This document shows, in pieces, positions 10,372 to 20,004 of a DNA stretch of 64,000 nucleotides. The DNA lies in the NCBI RefSeq assembly GCF_000210295.1, contig NC_026743.1, positions 248,001 through 312,000 of the forward strand, given 5' to 3'. The notes under the pieces are model-generated. The model worked only from the letters and a program-made list of their open reading frames with translations, was not told where the DNA came from and did no database searches. This DNA is from Trypanosoma brucei gambiense DAL972. Taxonomy: Eukaryota > Euglenozoa > Kinetoplastea > Trypanosomatida > Trypanosomatidae. Position 1 is the first letter of the stretch, and each line of letters starts with the position of its first letter. The position numbers and the translations under genes were made by a program.

Positions 10372-13300
10372 ATGTCCACTGCAACGGCAAACTACTTCGA
10401 GTTTGACAACTGTCTTGCGTCGATGGACGCAGACTCCATGTTGCAAATGCCGATTGTTCGAAACAGCGACTTCATTCGCCCACCGGAATACGGATCGCAG
10501 GAGGATGTCTACCTTTCCACTGCCGTGCACGCTGTATCGGCAGCTGTGGAAGGCATCAACTCTTGTGTGTTTGCGTACGGCCAAACAGGCAGTGGTAAGA
10601 CTTACACCCTTTTTGGAGATGCTGCCTATATTCAGCGGGACCCCGGTGTTGTCCCACGCACCATGGATGACTTGTTTATGCGACTCGAGGCCATAAAGCG
10701 TAACTATGAAGAAAACACGGAGACGGATTATTCGTTCCGCGTACAACTGTCCTTCGAGATCTACCAGAACGAGGCGTTTTGTCTCTTCTCCCGCAAGGGC
10801 CCGCTTCGTGTGACGTTCGTGCGAGACAGTAGCGGCAGAGAGGCGTTGGTTATACATGAACTACAAAGGCATTTTGTTACGGCGGCAGATAAGGCGATGC
10901 CGCTGGTGGAGTTGGGCTTTGGCAGGCGACAGACAGGGGAAACGGGAATGAATGCACACAGCAGCCGTAGCCATACTATACTTCAGTTGCACGTCACTCA
11001 ATGGCGTACAGATAAGGTGACGAGGGAGACTGTGGAACTCGACGCACTGCTCAACATTGTTGACTTGGCGGGAAGTGAGCGACAGAAGACTGCGAAAACC
11101 GACGGGAAGAGTCGTGATGAAGGAATTGAGATCAACCAGTCCCTTACCACCCTCTCGCGTGTCATCAACGAAATTTCTCAAGGCTCTAAGTACGTGAACT
11201 ATCGCGACTCGCTCCTCACGATGGTTCTGAGGGACTACCTGGGTGGAAACAGTAAAACCTTCATGATTGCCACAATATCCCCCGTTGCTTTCTGTTACCA
11301 GGAATCGTGTGCCACTATGCAGTATGCCAAGGGCGTGCGCAAGATACGCAATAGGCCAGTTGTGAGCACAACCTTTCAAACTCGTAATAGTCTACTGGAG
11401 CTAAACGCGGCGCTGAAGCAGGAGAATGAAAAGCTGCGACAGCACGTTGAGAACCTCCTAAAAGTTGCTGGAAGCGGCCATTCCATTGATGGTCTTCTGT
11501 CTGAGAGTGATGCAAGGGACAGCGACAGTGGTGAGATTACCATTTGTGGGACTATTCCGCACAAAACATTGCGCTGCGGCGCTCCGATAAAGCGGTACGG
11601 TACTGTGAGTGAGGCTGTTTTTTCCACAGCTGATCACTGTGCTGTGCCACTAGTTGTCACGGTTCACAGGAAATATAAAAACTCCACGGGTATAGGTGTG
11701 GCAAATGTGGAGGGTAGCAGGATCGGTATCTCTTCACTGACAAGGAACGTTGTGCAGTTTCACCTTTCAGATCTCTTGAGCGGCGCTGAAGGTAGTGGAC
11801 AACTTGTGGCGAGGCCAAAGATACCTCAACTGAAATGTTTGGAGACTAGCCATGGATTAGTGGAGTTTGAGAGGATGCCAAGTAACTCGTGTGAACGGCG
11901 CTACTGGGTTCGGTATGTCCCTCCCTGTAAAGAAGGCGATGAGGCTGTTCTTCACAAAAAAGTCGTTTGCCATATGAACGGCATTAAACACAGTGATGGT
12001 GACCAATGGAGCTTGACGCATGGTGATGTGTTTTGTGTTTACATTGACAGTGTTGGGGATGACTCTGAGAAGAGTTTCGTGACTTTCCATTACGTGGACG
12101 CTAACTGTCTTGCACGCCATGGTCGATATATGGAAAGTAACGACATGCCGGAGGACATTGCATCGCAGTTGGCGCCTGTTTCCGCACCGGGTTCCGCGGA
12201 GGAACAACTTTCGCAGCTGAAGCACAACAGAACAAATCTCCTTGAGGTGCTGCGGTGGCAAGCACAAAGCGTTGACTACCAGTGCCAGCTCATGGGTGTG
12301 CCGCTGTTGCGGCAGGGATCTGAAACGGTGAAGGAGAAAAGTGATGGTGGTAGCGATAGGCATAGCTGCTACACACCTAACAGCCGAGGTTTTGACGCTT
12401 ATTATGACAACGAAACTTCACCTTTACCCCGTCCTATGCTGCCATACGGGGACCACATTCATACTCACATGCACTCTGTCAAACCTATGGATATGAGTAC
12501 CGCAGCACATGCCTTCCAGCGTACCTCTAACTGGAAGTGCTGTAGTGTCGGCGCTGGTGCATTGGCAGAGAGTCAAAGGGATTGCTTGCGGGAGAGTGAA
12601 GTGTGTAGCTGGAGGTTTGCGAAGCGTAGCGTCGAATTCGGGGCAGTGGCGCGGTGTCTTGCTGAACTGGAGCGCAGTTCGTCCCTGTCGCAGCCTGTAA
12701 CGGCAAATGTAGTAAACTCTCCGCCGATGGAATCAGGAATTATGGAGGATGGGAAGGACATCAAATTCATCGGTTGCGGCGATGAAGCTGTGGTAAGGGT
12801 TGAGAAAGGAACTGCCACTATTGTCCACATGCCATATCAAGAGGGGGGAGATGAATTTGACGGTGGAGAGCGAAAAGTAAAGGGGCTGCGAGAATCGAAG
12901 ATATCGACACCCAGTGGTGCAGCTAATCCTTTGCGGAATGGGCCACACCCGCGTGAGGGTGCACGAACGAGCCCGCTCCCCGGAACAAGGATGTCTCTCG
13001 TGGGCGATTTTTGCTCCGAGTTAAATGCGGACACAGTAGTGGGCTACTCGGCGAATGCCAATATTTTTCATTTAACATCCGATGGTGTACGTGAGCGTGA
13101 GCTGTGGGTGCGCATCCGCTCACTCGAACGCTCTGTCGAAGATTTACGTGGACAGAAAAGCGTGCTGGAGAGTAAGTTGCGCATTGCTCAGGATGCGAAC
13201 ACGGAACTTGAACTCAGTGAAGCGCAGCTAAAGGACGAGTTGTCGCAGCTGACGAAGGAGTTCCTCGACTCCGCGGCGGATCACAGCAAACTGAAAGGGG

Positions 13301-15441
13301 AAATAAGTAATTTGGGAGCGATCCTACACAGCATGGAGGGGGCACTCATGGAGGTGAGTGTGGTGAGTGAGTTTGAGATGAATGAGCAATTCCCCGTAAT
13401 GGCGGAAAAGATTCTGATGCTTCGTGCTTTAACTCGCATGTGGAAGCGGCGGGCGATGGGGTCCGTCGCCCGTGGGACCTTCACAAGTGGGAGCAGAAGC
13501 AGCACCGACGTTAGTTTGACGAGCGGTGAGGGGCGGACAAGGGGTGTTGTGCAGGCTTCACGGGATGATCTCCACTTGGAACTCAGTGACACTCGGGCGC
13601 AGCAGTTTCTGAAGGAACATGTCCCCGACTTCCCTGCTAACACAAGCGTTGTTGAATACTCTGAGAAGGAAACTGCAGCAGAATCAGTGTTTGTAGTAGG
13701 GACCGTACTGGTTCGTTTGGAGAGAGAGAAAAACCAGCTTGTCACCGATGTCAACCGTGAGAGAGATGAAGGTGAACATTACAAGGGTCTTGTTTTCCGC
13801 GTTCAAGGTGATGTGAATGACTTGAAGATGAATGCAAAGAAGCGGGAGAGCCCCACTACCGAGAAAATGGCGGAACGAATGGCTGTTTCCAGTGTGAGAA
13901 GCAGGCAGCTAGTTGAGGCAGGAAGGAAGCGTGATGCATCAGACATGAACCTGTGGACTACTGACCAGGCCGACTCCAACATAAGGAAGAAATCACTTGA
14001 CAACAAGGTGACACTTCTCCAGGAACAACGGATGTTGCTCAAGCAACAGCAGCGGGAATACGACAGGCGCGCTGCCTCCCTTGCTTGTAAAGTTGAGGAA
14101 TTGCGTTACACATTGAGTTGCCTCCGAGAAAAGGTACAAGATAACGGCCCCAATGGCTTCAAAGATGCCAACGACTTGTATCAGCGTGTTGAAGAACTCA
14201 TTAATGAGGCGATGAGCGGTTTTGGTGGCCAGGGTTGCCACTCCACCTCTCCGCCAGACTTCAAGTTTACTGGGGAAATGATCACACTTGTTCTCATGGG
14301 GTTACGCATTCTGCTGGATCGTTTAAAGGTGGAACTCTATGTTTTGAATCGTCAAAGCCTACATCGATTCGCTTTAATTGTACCTGCTGTGCATCTTCGC
14401 CCTGAAACTCAATTCCGTTATTACATGCACAAGCTGCGTGGGACGATCAGCGGAATTGCTCGGAAGCCCCAATGCGTTGGTGCGGATTGGACGGTGACTG
14501 AGGCTGACATCCTTTCGGGCCTCGTCAGCCACCGGCGCCGCCAAGCAGGGGATGCATTGTATGGATTACTCATTTGGTACGACCACTGGGACGTTGCAGC
14601 CAAGACGGATCATATCTGTTATGTGGAACTGATTCGTAATAGAGATCATGTCATGCAAATTGCCCGACTGGTACGGCAGGAAAGTCTCGTCAACACGAAC
14701 GCCACATCGTGTCAGAACTTGCTACCGGATGAGAGACGAGCCTCAACCCTCGGTAAGGAAATCCCCAGAAGCGGCAAGAACATTGGTGCCACGGACATCA
14801 CGGTGACGGCGAGTAGAAACATTCTTGGAAAACTCTCTGCTCGCGTAAAGAACAGCACGTTGGGTAACGCGATGACTAAGTGGAAAAAGTGTCCACCGGG
14901 GTCAACTTCCTTTCGAGGCACGTCTGCATCCAGTACACTGCACTCACCATCCCAAGAAAGTGGACTAACGTTTCTGAGCTTGGCTCCAAATACCGCCTTC
15001 ACGCCACTTGACTTCCCCTCCAGAGAGCCCATGAGGTTGAGCAAGTCGGGGCACCTTCAAAAACAGAGTCAGTCAAATTCCGCTTCTGAGAAACCGTCAG
15101 GCTCCACCGTCGAGAAGTTTGGCAGGCGGTCTAGGATAATAGTGGTACCCGTTTCGGAGGCTGACATTACCGTTGCTGCCAGCACGGGACTGCCACGTCG
15201 CAGCCGCACCTTCAATTACGCTCGAAACTTGAGCACTGCATACTTTTCGGAGAGGGAGCTGCAGCCCCGTGCTTTGACGAAGGCGCGCACCCGATTCAGT
15301 CGATCAAAAACTTTCGCTGCGCTTGGTAACATGGCCCATGGCAAACCATGTCACCTGTCAAACATGGCGTCGAAGTCTTCCAGTGTATGTGAGGGGCGGA
15401 ATGGAAAGAGCATGAGTTCCTGTAGTTTTTTGCCGGTGTAG
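10372..15441 (+). CDS. Kinesin with N-terminal motor (kinesin-3-like features)
   Basis: The first usable ATG in frame is at 10372 (1689 residues); the frame is open back to 10183 without an ATG. Motor motifs are clear: P-loop GQTGSGKT (residues 70-77), switch I NAHSSRSH (194-201), switch II DLAGSE (231-236), then QSLTTLSRVI and the neck. After the motor and a short helix comes a beta-rich segment (about residues 425-575) ending in THGDVFCVYI and VTFHYVD, which looks like an FHA domain as in kinesin-3 proteins; this is tentative. Coiled coils occupy roughly residues 920-1010 and 1220-1290, followed by a basic Ser-rich tail. The first motor strand appears to be encoded further upstream, beyond a stop (see the next entry). 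Kinesins move cargo along microtubules using ATP. Confidence 0.85.
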   Translation: MSTATANYFEFDNCLASMDADSMLQMPIVRNSDFIRPPEYGSQEDVYLSTAVHAVSAAVEGINSCVFAYGQTGSGKTYTLFGDAAYIQRDPGVVPRTMDDLFMRLEAIKRNYEENTETDYSFRVQLSFEIYQNEAFCLFSRKGPLRVTFVRDSSGREALVIHELQRHFVTAADKAMPLVELGFGRRQTGETGMNAHSSRSHTILQLHVTQWRTDKVTRETVELDALLNIVDLAGSERQKTAKTDGKSRDEGIEINQSLTTLSRVINEISQGSKYVNYRDSLLTMVLRDYLGGNSKTFMIATISPVAFCYQESCATMQYAKGVRKIRNRPVVSTTFQTRNSLLELNAALKQENEKLRQHVENLLKVAGSGHSIDGLLSESDARDSDSGEITICGTIPHKTLRCGAPIKRYGTVSEAVFSTADHCAVPLVVTVHRKYKNSTGIGVANVEGSRIGISSLTRNVVQFHLSDLLSGAEGSGQLVARPKIPQLKCLETSHGLVEFERMPSNSCERRYWVRYVPPCKEGDEAVLHKKVVCHMNGIKHSDGDQWSLTHGDVFCVYIDSVGDDSEKSFVTFHYVDANCLARHGRYMESNDMPEDIASQLAPVSAPGSAEEQLSQLKHNRTNLLEVLRWQAQSVDYQCQLMGVPLLRQGSETVKEKSDGGSDRHSCYTPNSRGFDAYYDNETSPLPRPMLPYGDHIHTHMHSVKPMDMSTAAHAFQRTSNWKCCSVGAGALAESQRDCLRESEVCSWRFAKRSVEFGAVARCLAELERSSSLSQPVTANVVNSPPMESGIMEDGKDIKFIGCGDEAVVRVEKGTATIVHMPYQEGGDEFDGGERKVKGLRESKISTPSGAANPLRNGPHPREGARTSPLPGTRMSLVGDFCSELNADTVVGYSANANIFHLTSDGVRERELWVRIRSLERSVEDLRGQKSVLESKLRIAQDANTELELSEAQLKDELSQLTKEFLDSAADHSKLKGEISNLGAILHSMEGALMEVSVVSEFEMNEQFPVMAEKILMLRALTRMWKRRAMGSVARGTFTSGSRSSTDVSLTSGEGRTRGVVQASRDDLHLELSDTRAQQFLKEHVPDFPANTSVVEYSEKETAAESVFVVGTVLVRLEREKNQLVTDVNRERDEGEHYKGLVFRVQGDVNDLKMNAKKRESPTTEKMAERMAVSSVRSRQLVEAGRKRDASDMNLWTTDQADSNIRKKSLDNKVTLLQEQRMLLKQQQREYDRRAASLACKVEELRYTLSCLREKVQDNGPNGFKDANDLYQRVEELINEAMSGFGGQGCHSTSPPDFKFTGEMITLVLMGLRILLDRLKVELYVLNRQSLHRFALIVPAVHLRPETQFRYYMHKLRGTISGIARKPQCVGADWTVTEADILSGLVSHRRRQAGDALYGLLIWYDHWDVAAKTDHICYVELIRNRDHVMQIARLVRQESLVNTNATSCQNLLPDERRASTLGKEIPRSGKNIGATDITVTASRNILGKLSARVKNSTLGNAMTKWKKCPPGSTSFRGTSASSTLHSPSQESGLTFLSLAPNTAFTPLDFPSREPMRLSKSGHLQKQSQSNSASEKPSGSTVEKFGRRSRIIVVPVSEADITVAASTGLPRRSRTFNYARNLSTAYFSERELQPRALTKARTRFSRSKTFAALGNMAHGKPCHLSNMASKSSSVCEGRNGKSMSSCSFLPV

Positions 15442-16968
15442 GGGGAAAAGACGGAAATTGTTTCATAATTAGGCTGATAGTCTTTTCCCTTTTGCTTTTA
15501 TTTTTTTGAGTTATTTGTTTTTTATTAAATTTAATCTCAATTTGTCTAGTATATATATATATTACTTTGTTATTCTTTTTTCTTTAGTTCTATTCCTCGC
15601 TTTGCTTTTCCGTGGAACTGCACATATCGTCCCTCGCTGGTTTTCCACTGGAAAATCCAAGAGGAAGACGTTACAGCGGTTGCGGGTGCCTGCCGCACAT
15701 TTCGTTCTACAGCGAGTAGTGACATCTGTGATCTAGTCACTTTTTACGTCACGAAAAAAAACTGACGTTTGAGTGCATGATATTTGCAGTGACTACCGGG
15801 AAAAGTGTATAGCGGCAGGTGAATTTAAAAAAAAAGGCGTGGATGTGTGTTAAGCGACATGCGGACCTTTGCGCAAGCTCAACTCTACGGCTGTCATTGT
15901 TTTGTTACTATCACTCTCGGTAAAAAAAAAAATTTAAGTGTTTAGGTTAATGTGTGTATGTGTTTGGGGAGCGGGGTTAGGAGAGGTCAATTGCTTCTCT
16001 GTTTGATCCTGGCATGACACACTGCTTCAAGTGTGTCGTTGCCCTTTCTCGCCTTTTTGTGGGGGTAAATAAATTTTATTCCTTTTTTTTCCCTCTAAAA
16101 TGTTGTTATTGTGGGGAGAAATATTTTTTGTGAGTTTGTCCCTCCCTGTTTCTTTATCATTCCGACTGCGATGTCCCGCGTTGCATCGTCTTGTTTTGAC
16201 TTTTCTCACCTTTCTGGGATGCATTCGACCTTTTTTTTTTCTACTGGATATTCCTCTATTGTATTAATAATGCCATTAAAGGTTCACTTTCCCTATCCCA
16301 CGAGGAAAGGAAGGGAAAAAAGTGTGTGTGGGGGGGAGGGAGGGGAAAATCTTGAGATGGAAGTAACAATGCGTGGAGGAGCGAACCGAGTACACCTATC
16401 GAGCGAAGCGCTTTGGCAACTGTTACTTTCCTCCATATTTCTACTTCATAAGGTACTGCAGTAGTGTGTAGTTAAGGGTTGTAATGGTGTTATCGTTTTT
16501 TATTGCATTTTTAGATGTCACGCACGTGTGAAGGGGAAAACGAAAGGGGATGCATGGGTTGCTCTAGTTTATTCTTTTGATCAGTTCCATTTCTATATTT
16601 GTTCGCTTGTTTTCCTTATTATTATTTTTAAAAGCTCACTTCAGTTATTTTTGTGTGCTTTCCTTGTGAGCCACATATCTTCATGCCACTGCACAATCCT
16701 GTGATAACTGTCGACCTTTTGCCCACCTGCCAAGTACTGTACTTGCCACTTTTTATGCTTCTTTCTTTCCTCAAAAAAAATTTACCTCTTGGTACTGATA
16801 GTCAAAGCGTTGAGAGCTTGAGCCTCCCGTACTTTCCTCTCGTCAGAGAACCAGTTGGTCACGCTCACGTGGCCGCTACATACGACTGCGCGAATACTGA
16901 GCTGAGAAAGGATTCGTCCAAATCAGCCACTAAACAGCAGAAGATAAGAGGGAGGGGAAGACTGAGAC
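15442..16968 (+). other. Gene-free interval (1.5 kb) with G-rich tract
   Basis: No convincing gene. The region is T-rich with A-runs. A G-rich tract at 16330-16345 (7 G, A, 3 G, A, 4 G) on the coding strand could form a G-quadruplex. A C/T-rich block at about 16757-16774 followed by AG at 16800-16801 is a candidate splice acceptor for RPL9. Confidence 0.55.
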
Positions 16969-17538
16969 ATGAAGATCAAGTCGCACGACCAAATCACCTT
17001 CCCCGAAGATGTCACCGTCTCCGTAAAAGACCGCATCGTAACGGTGAAGGGGAAGCGTGGCACGCTCACAAAGGACTTGCGTCATCTGCAGCTTGACTTC
17101 CGCGTGAACAAGAAGCTCCGTACCTTCACCGCAGTTCGTTGGTTTGGTAACAAGATCAATAACTCAACCATCAACACCGCTCTCTCGCACGTGCGCAACA
17201 TGATCACGGGTGTTACAAAAGGCTTCCGCTTCAAAGTGCGCTTCGCATACGCTCACTTTCCCATTTCCGTGACGGTGGAAAACCAATTGGTGGAGATCCG
17301 TAACTTCCTTGGGGAGAAGCGTGTCCGCCGACAAGTGGTGGCAGACGATGTGAAGGTCTATCGTACAGATGCTGCACTTGTCAAGGATGAACTCGTGCTT
17401 GAGGGGAATGACTTGGAACAGGTGTCTCGTGAGGCTGCTGTGATGCATCAGCTCTGCCTAGTGAAGAAGAAGGATATCCGTAAGTTCTTGGACGGCATCT
17501 ACGTGCAGACAAAGACCAACATCGAAGTTGATGAGTAG
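16969..17538 (+). CDS. RPL9: 60S ribosomal protein L9 (uL6)
   Basis: 189 residues, the normal eukaryotic length. It starts MKIKSHDQITFPEDVTVSVK and contains VTVKGKRGTL, the uL6 KGVTKGFRFK-type segment (here TGVTKGFRFKVRFAYAHFP, about residues 80-98) and the C-terminal VKKKDIRKFLDGIYV. It is a structural protein of the large cytosolic ribosomal subunit near the factor-binding site. The ATG at 16969 is supported by family length. The two RPS23 genes follow on the same strand. Confidence 0.97.
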   Translation: MKIKSHDQITFPEDVTVSVKDRIVTVKGKRGTLTKDLRHLQLDFRVNKKLRTFTAVRWFGNKINNSTINTALSHVRNMITGVTKGFRFKVRFAYAHFPISVTVENQLVEIRNFLGEKRVRRQVVADDVKVYRTDAALVKDELVLEGNDLEQVSREAAVMHQLCLVKKKDIRKFLDGIYVQTKTNIEVDE

Positions 17539-18000
17539 AGTTTGTCTCCTCTACTCTTTGGTTGTTGCTTTCTTGATGTCTGACGTCTTCAAGAGATGTG
17601 GTCTCTGTGTTGGTCCGTGCTATTGCTGCATTAGGGGTATGAGTTCGTTGGTGGGAGTTTAATGTGCATCATGCTTTGCCAATTAGCACGGTAACAGTTT
17701 TATTTCTTTTCGTCATTTCTTCTTTTTACCTCTTTTTTTCTGAAATTCATTTCTGCCCCGGTGGAGGAGTGAGGAACAAAAAGTGGTTTATATACACCAA
17801 ACCGTGTAGCCATGCCACGGGCAGTTTCAGTTCCCCCTTGAAATGATTATGTGCTTGCTTTCCTTGTTCCTCTCACACATGTGTCTACCTCTGTTCTCCT
17901 CTCTCTTTTTTTTTTTTGACTTTTTTCTTCTTAAACCTTTTTTCCAAACGCAAAAACTCACCTCTGCAGACGGGGAAACAATCTCTCGCAGAGGGACACC
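17539..18000 (+). promoter_or_regulatory. Intergenic region with strong splice tract for RPS23 copy 1
   Basis: No gene. A very long pyrimidine tract runs from about 17857 to 17946, and the AG at 17968-17969 lies 31 bases before the RPS23 ATG. This is a strong predicted spliced-leader acceptor, as expected for a highly expressed gene. Confidence 0.65.
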
Positions 18001-18469
18001 ATGACGAAGACCAACGGACAGCACGCAGCTCGTAAGCTCGTCCGCCTGCGCCGTAAGAACCGCTGGGCAGACAAGGGTTGGAAGAAGTCCCACACATTTG
18101 TGGCACAGAAGGCCAACCCATTCGGTGGTTCATCGCATGCCAAGGGCATCGTGTTGGAGAAGATTGGCGTTGGAGCGAAACAACCCAACTCTGCCATTCG
18201 TAAGTGCGTTCGTGTGCAGCTGATCAAGAATGACAAGAAGATCATCGCTTTCGTTCCCAATGATGGTTGCCTGCACTTTATCGAGGAGAATGACGAGGTG
18301 CTGGTCTCTGGTTTCGGTCGTTCCGGTCACGCTGTTGGTGATATTCCCGGGGTGCGATTTAAGATCGTGAAGGTCTCCAGTGTCGGGTTGTACGCTTTGT
18401 ACCGTCAGAAGAAGGAGAAGCCACGTAACTAGGGAAGTGCATCAATGGAATAACCCTGCAGGAAACTGT
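17994..18469 (+). repeat. RPS23 duplication unit, first copy
   Basis: This 476-base block recurs at 18807-19282, 813 bases downstream. It runs from 7 bases before the ATG to about 37 bases after the stop. I see only two mismatches, both in the 3' UTR part. Flanks on both sides are unrelated, so the duplicated or homogenised segment is almost exactly the coding sequence. Confidence 0.9.
18001..18432 (+). CDS. RPS23: 40S ribosomal protein S23 (uS12), copy 1
   Basis: 143 residues, the usual length. It contains the uS12 core [15 protein letters not shown] (about residues 60-74), including the conserved PNSA loop at the decoding centre, followed by [10 protein letters not shown]. It acts in decoding accuracy on the small subunit. 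The coding sequence appears identical to copy 2 at 18814, with different upstream sequence and splice tracts. Confidence 0.97.
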   Translation: MTKTNGQHAARKLVRLRRKNRWADKGWKKSHTFVAQKANPFGGSSHAKGIVLEKIGVGAKQPNSAIRKCVRVQLIKNDKKIIAFVPNDGCLHFIEENDEVLVSGFGRSGHAVGDIPGVRFKIVKVSSVGLYALYRQKKEKPRN

Positions 18470-18813
18470 TTGGACGGTTCACTATTCAACCACGGTGGTG
18501 TAGTGAAGAAGTTCTTGATGTCCTCCAGGGGTTTCATTTTTTGTTTTGTTTCCCTTGCGTAACTTTTTTTTTTCGTTGATTTCGTCATTTAAGCTTGAAT
18601 TTTCTTTTTTAATTCTTTACACTGCTTGATTGCAGCGTTGGTCAGCTGTCTTTCGCCACTTCCTTGTCCTGGTACCACACCGGGCCCGGTAGTGATGGGG
18701 TGGTCGCAAGGGATTTGTGGGCCCTGAGAAGTCCACGTGCTACCGTTCAGTAACGTACTGTATCTCCTTCCCGTTCGCCACTCATTCGCTTGCTGAAGGA
18801 AAAGTAGGACACC
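18433..18813 (+). promoter_or_regulatory. Spacer between RPS23 copies with splice tract
   Basis: No gene. Pyrimidine runs at about 18530-18574 and 18600-18620 lead to AG at 18634-18635, a plausible spliced-leader acceptor for copy 2. This would give it a longer 5' UTR (about 180 bases) than copy 1 (about 31 bases). Confidence 0.5.
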
Positions 18814-19282
18814 ATGACGAAGACCAACGGACAGCACGCAGCTCGTAAGCTCGTCCGCCTGCGCCGTAAGAACCGCTGGGCAGACAAGGGTTGGAAGAAG
18901 TCCCACACATTTGTGGCACAGAAGGCCAACCCATTCGGTGGTTCATCGCATGCCAAGGGCATCGTGTTGGAGAAGATTGGCGTTGGAGCGAAACAACCCA
19001 ACTCTGCCATTCGTAAGTGCGTTCGTGTGCAGCTGATCAAGAATGACAAGAAGATCATCGCTTTCGTTCCCAATGATGGTTGCCTGCACTTTATCGAGGA
19101 GAATGACGAGGTGCTGGTCTCTGGTTTCGGTCGTTCCGGTCACGCTGTTGGTGATATTCCCGGGGTGCGATTTAAGATCGTGAAGGTCTCCAGTGTCGGG
19201 TTGTACGCTTTGTACCGTCAGAAGAAGGAGAAGCCACGTAACTAGGGAAGTGCATCAATGGAATACCCATGCAGGAAACTGT
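18807..19282 (+). repeat. RPS23 duplication unit, second copy
   Basis: Partner of 17994-18469, with the same boundaries relative to the gene. Homology ends abruptly after the short shared 3' UTR segment. Confidence 0.9.
18814..19245 (+). CDS. RPS23: 40S ribosomal protein S23 (uS12), copy 2
   Basis: 143 residues, the same protein as copy 1, with the same uS12 motif [15 protein letters not shown]. Because the 5' leader and most of the 3' UTR differ between copies, the two mRNAs could be regulated separately although the protein is the same. Confidence 0.97.
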   Translation: MTKTNGQHAARKLVRLRRKNRWADKGWKKSHTFVAQKANPFGGSSHAKGIVLEKIGVGAKQPNSAIRKCVRVQLIKNDKKIIAFVPNDGCLHFIEENDEVLVSGFGRSGHAVGDIPGVRFKIVKVSSVGLYALYRQKKEKPRN

Positions 19283-20004
19283 GCGGGTGGTGTCGTGGAT
19301 TTCTTATTTTTCCCCACTTTTTTTTTTGCATGTCTTTTATTCTACTTTCATACCCAGGAACCTCTCTCCGTATGCGTCAGCCCACACGCGACTCTGTGTT
19401 GAGGGGCTGTCGTTGCGGTGCTCGTGATGAGGATCTGCAGCCAGTTTCTTCTCTTGGGATTGAATGCGGGGAAGGTATTCCAATGATGTTTGTTACTTTT
19501 CATTATTTTACGCTACTGTGTCCTCTGTCTCTATCTCTTCTTCGTTTTTGATCTTCTTGTGTGTTCGTAGCCCGTTTTTGCAGAGTCGTGTTCATTTACT
19601 AGTTGGGGTGCCTTTTCCCTTTTGTGTTTTTTTTTTTGAAAGGTTTCTTGTCGGTTGATACGGTTGCGGCTGTGCAGTGGGAAAGGGGGGGATTGACCAC
19701 ATTGTCGTTTGCCTCCTCAGGGTGCATTATCGGTTTAGGAGTGGCACCCTTTATTCAGGATTACCACAATTCCGAGCGGACGGCTACCGTGAAATAAGTG
19801 CGGGTACGTCCCCCTATTTTTTTTTTTTCGTGGTTTATCTTGAGGCGTTGTGGCCGCATATTTGTCCTTGTTTGTAATTTGCTGCGACAATATTTCACAC
19901 TGAAGACTAACATCTGCGTAAGTCTGTGGGGTGGGGAATCAGAAAGGAGCAGTAGGGAGCTTGTTCGGTATAACAAGCAGAGAGAGTCTCAATAATTGGA
20001 TAGA
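19246..20004 (+). other. Intergenic region upstream of CRK1
   Basis: No gene. T-rich stretches near 19305-19345, 19500-19560 and 19610-19640 are candidate splice or polyadenylation signals, and a T-run at about 19816-19829 is the nearest strong tract before CRK1. Frames of 60-100 codons here are T-rich and lack domains. Confidence 0.5.
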
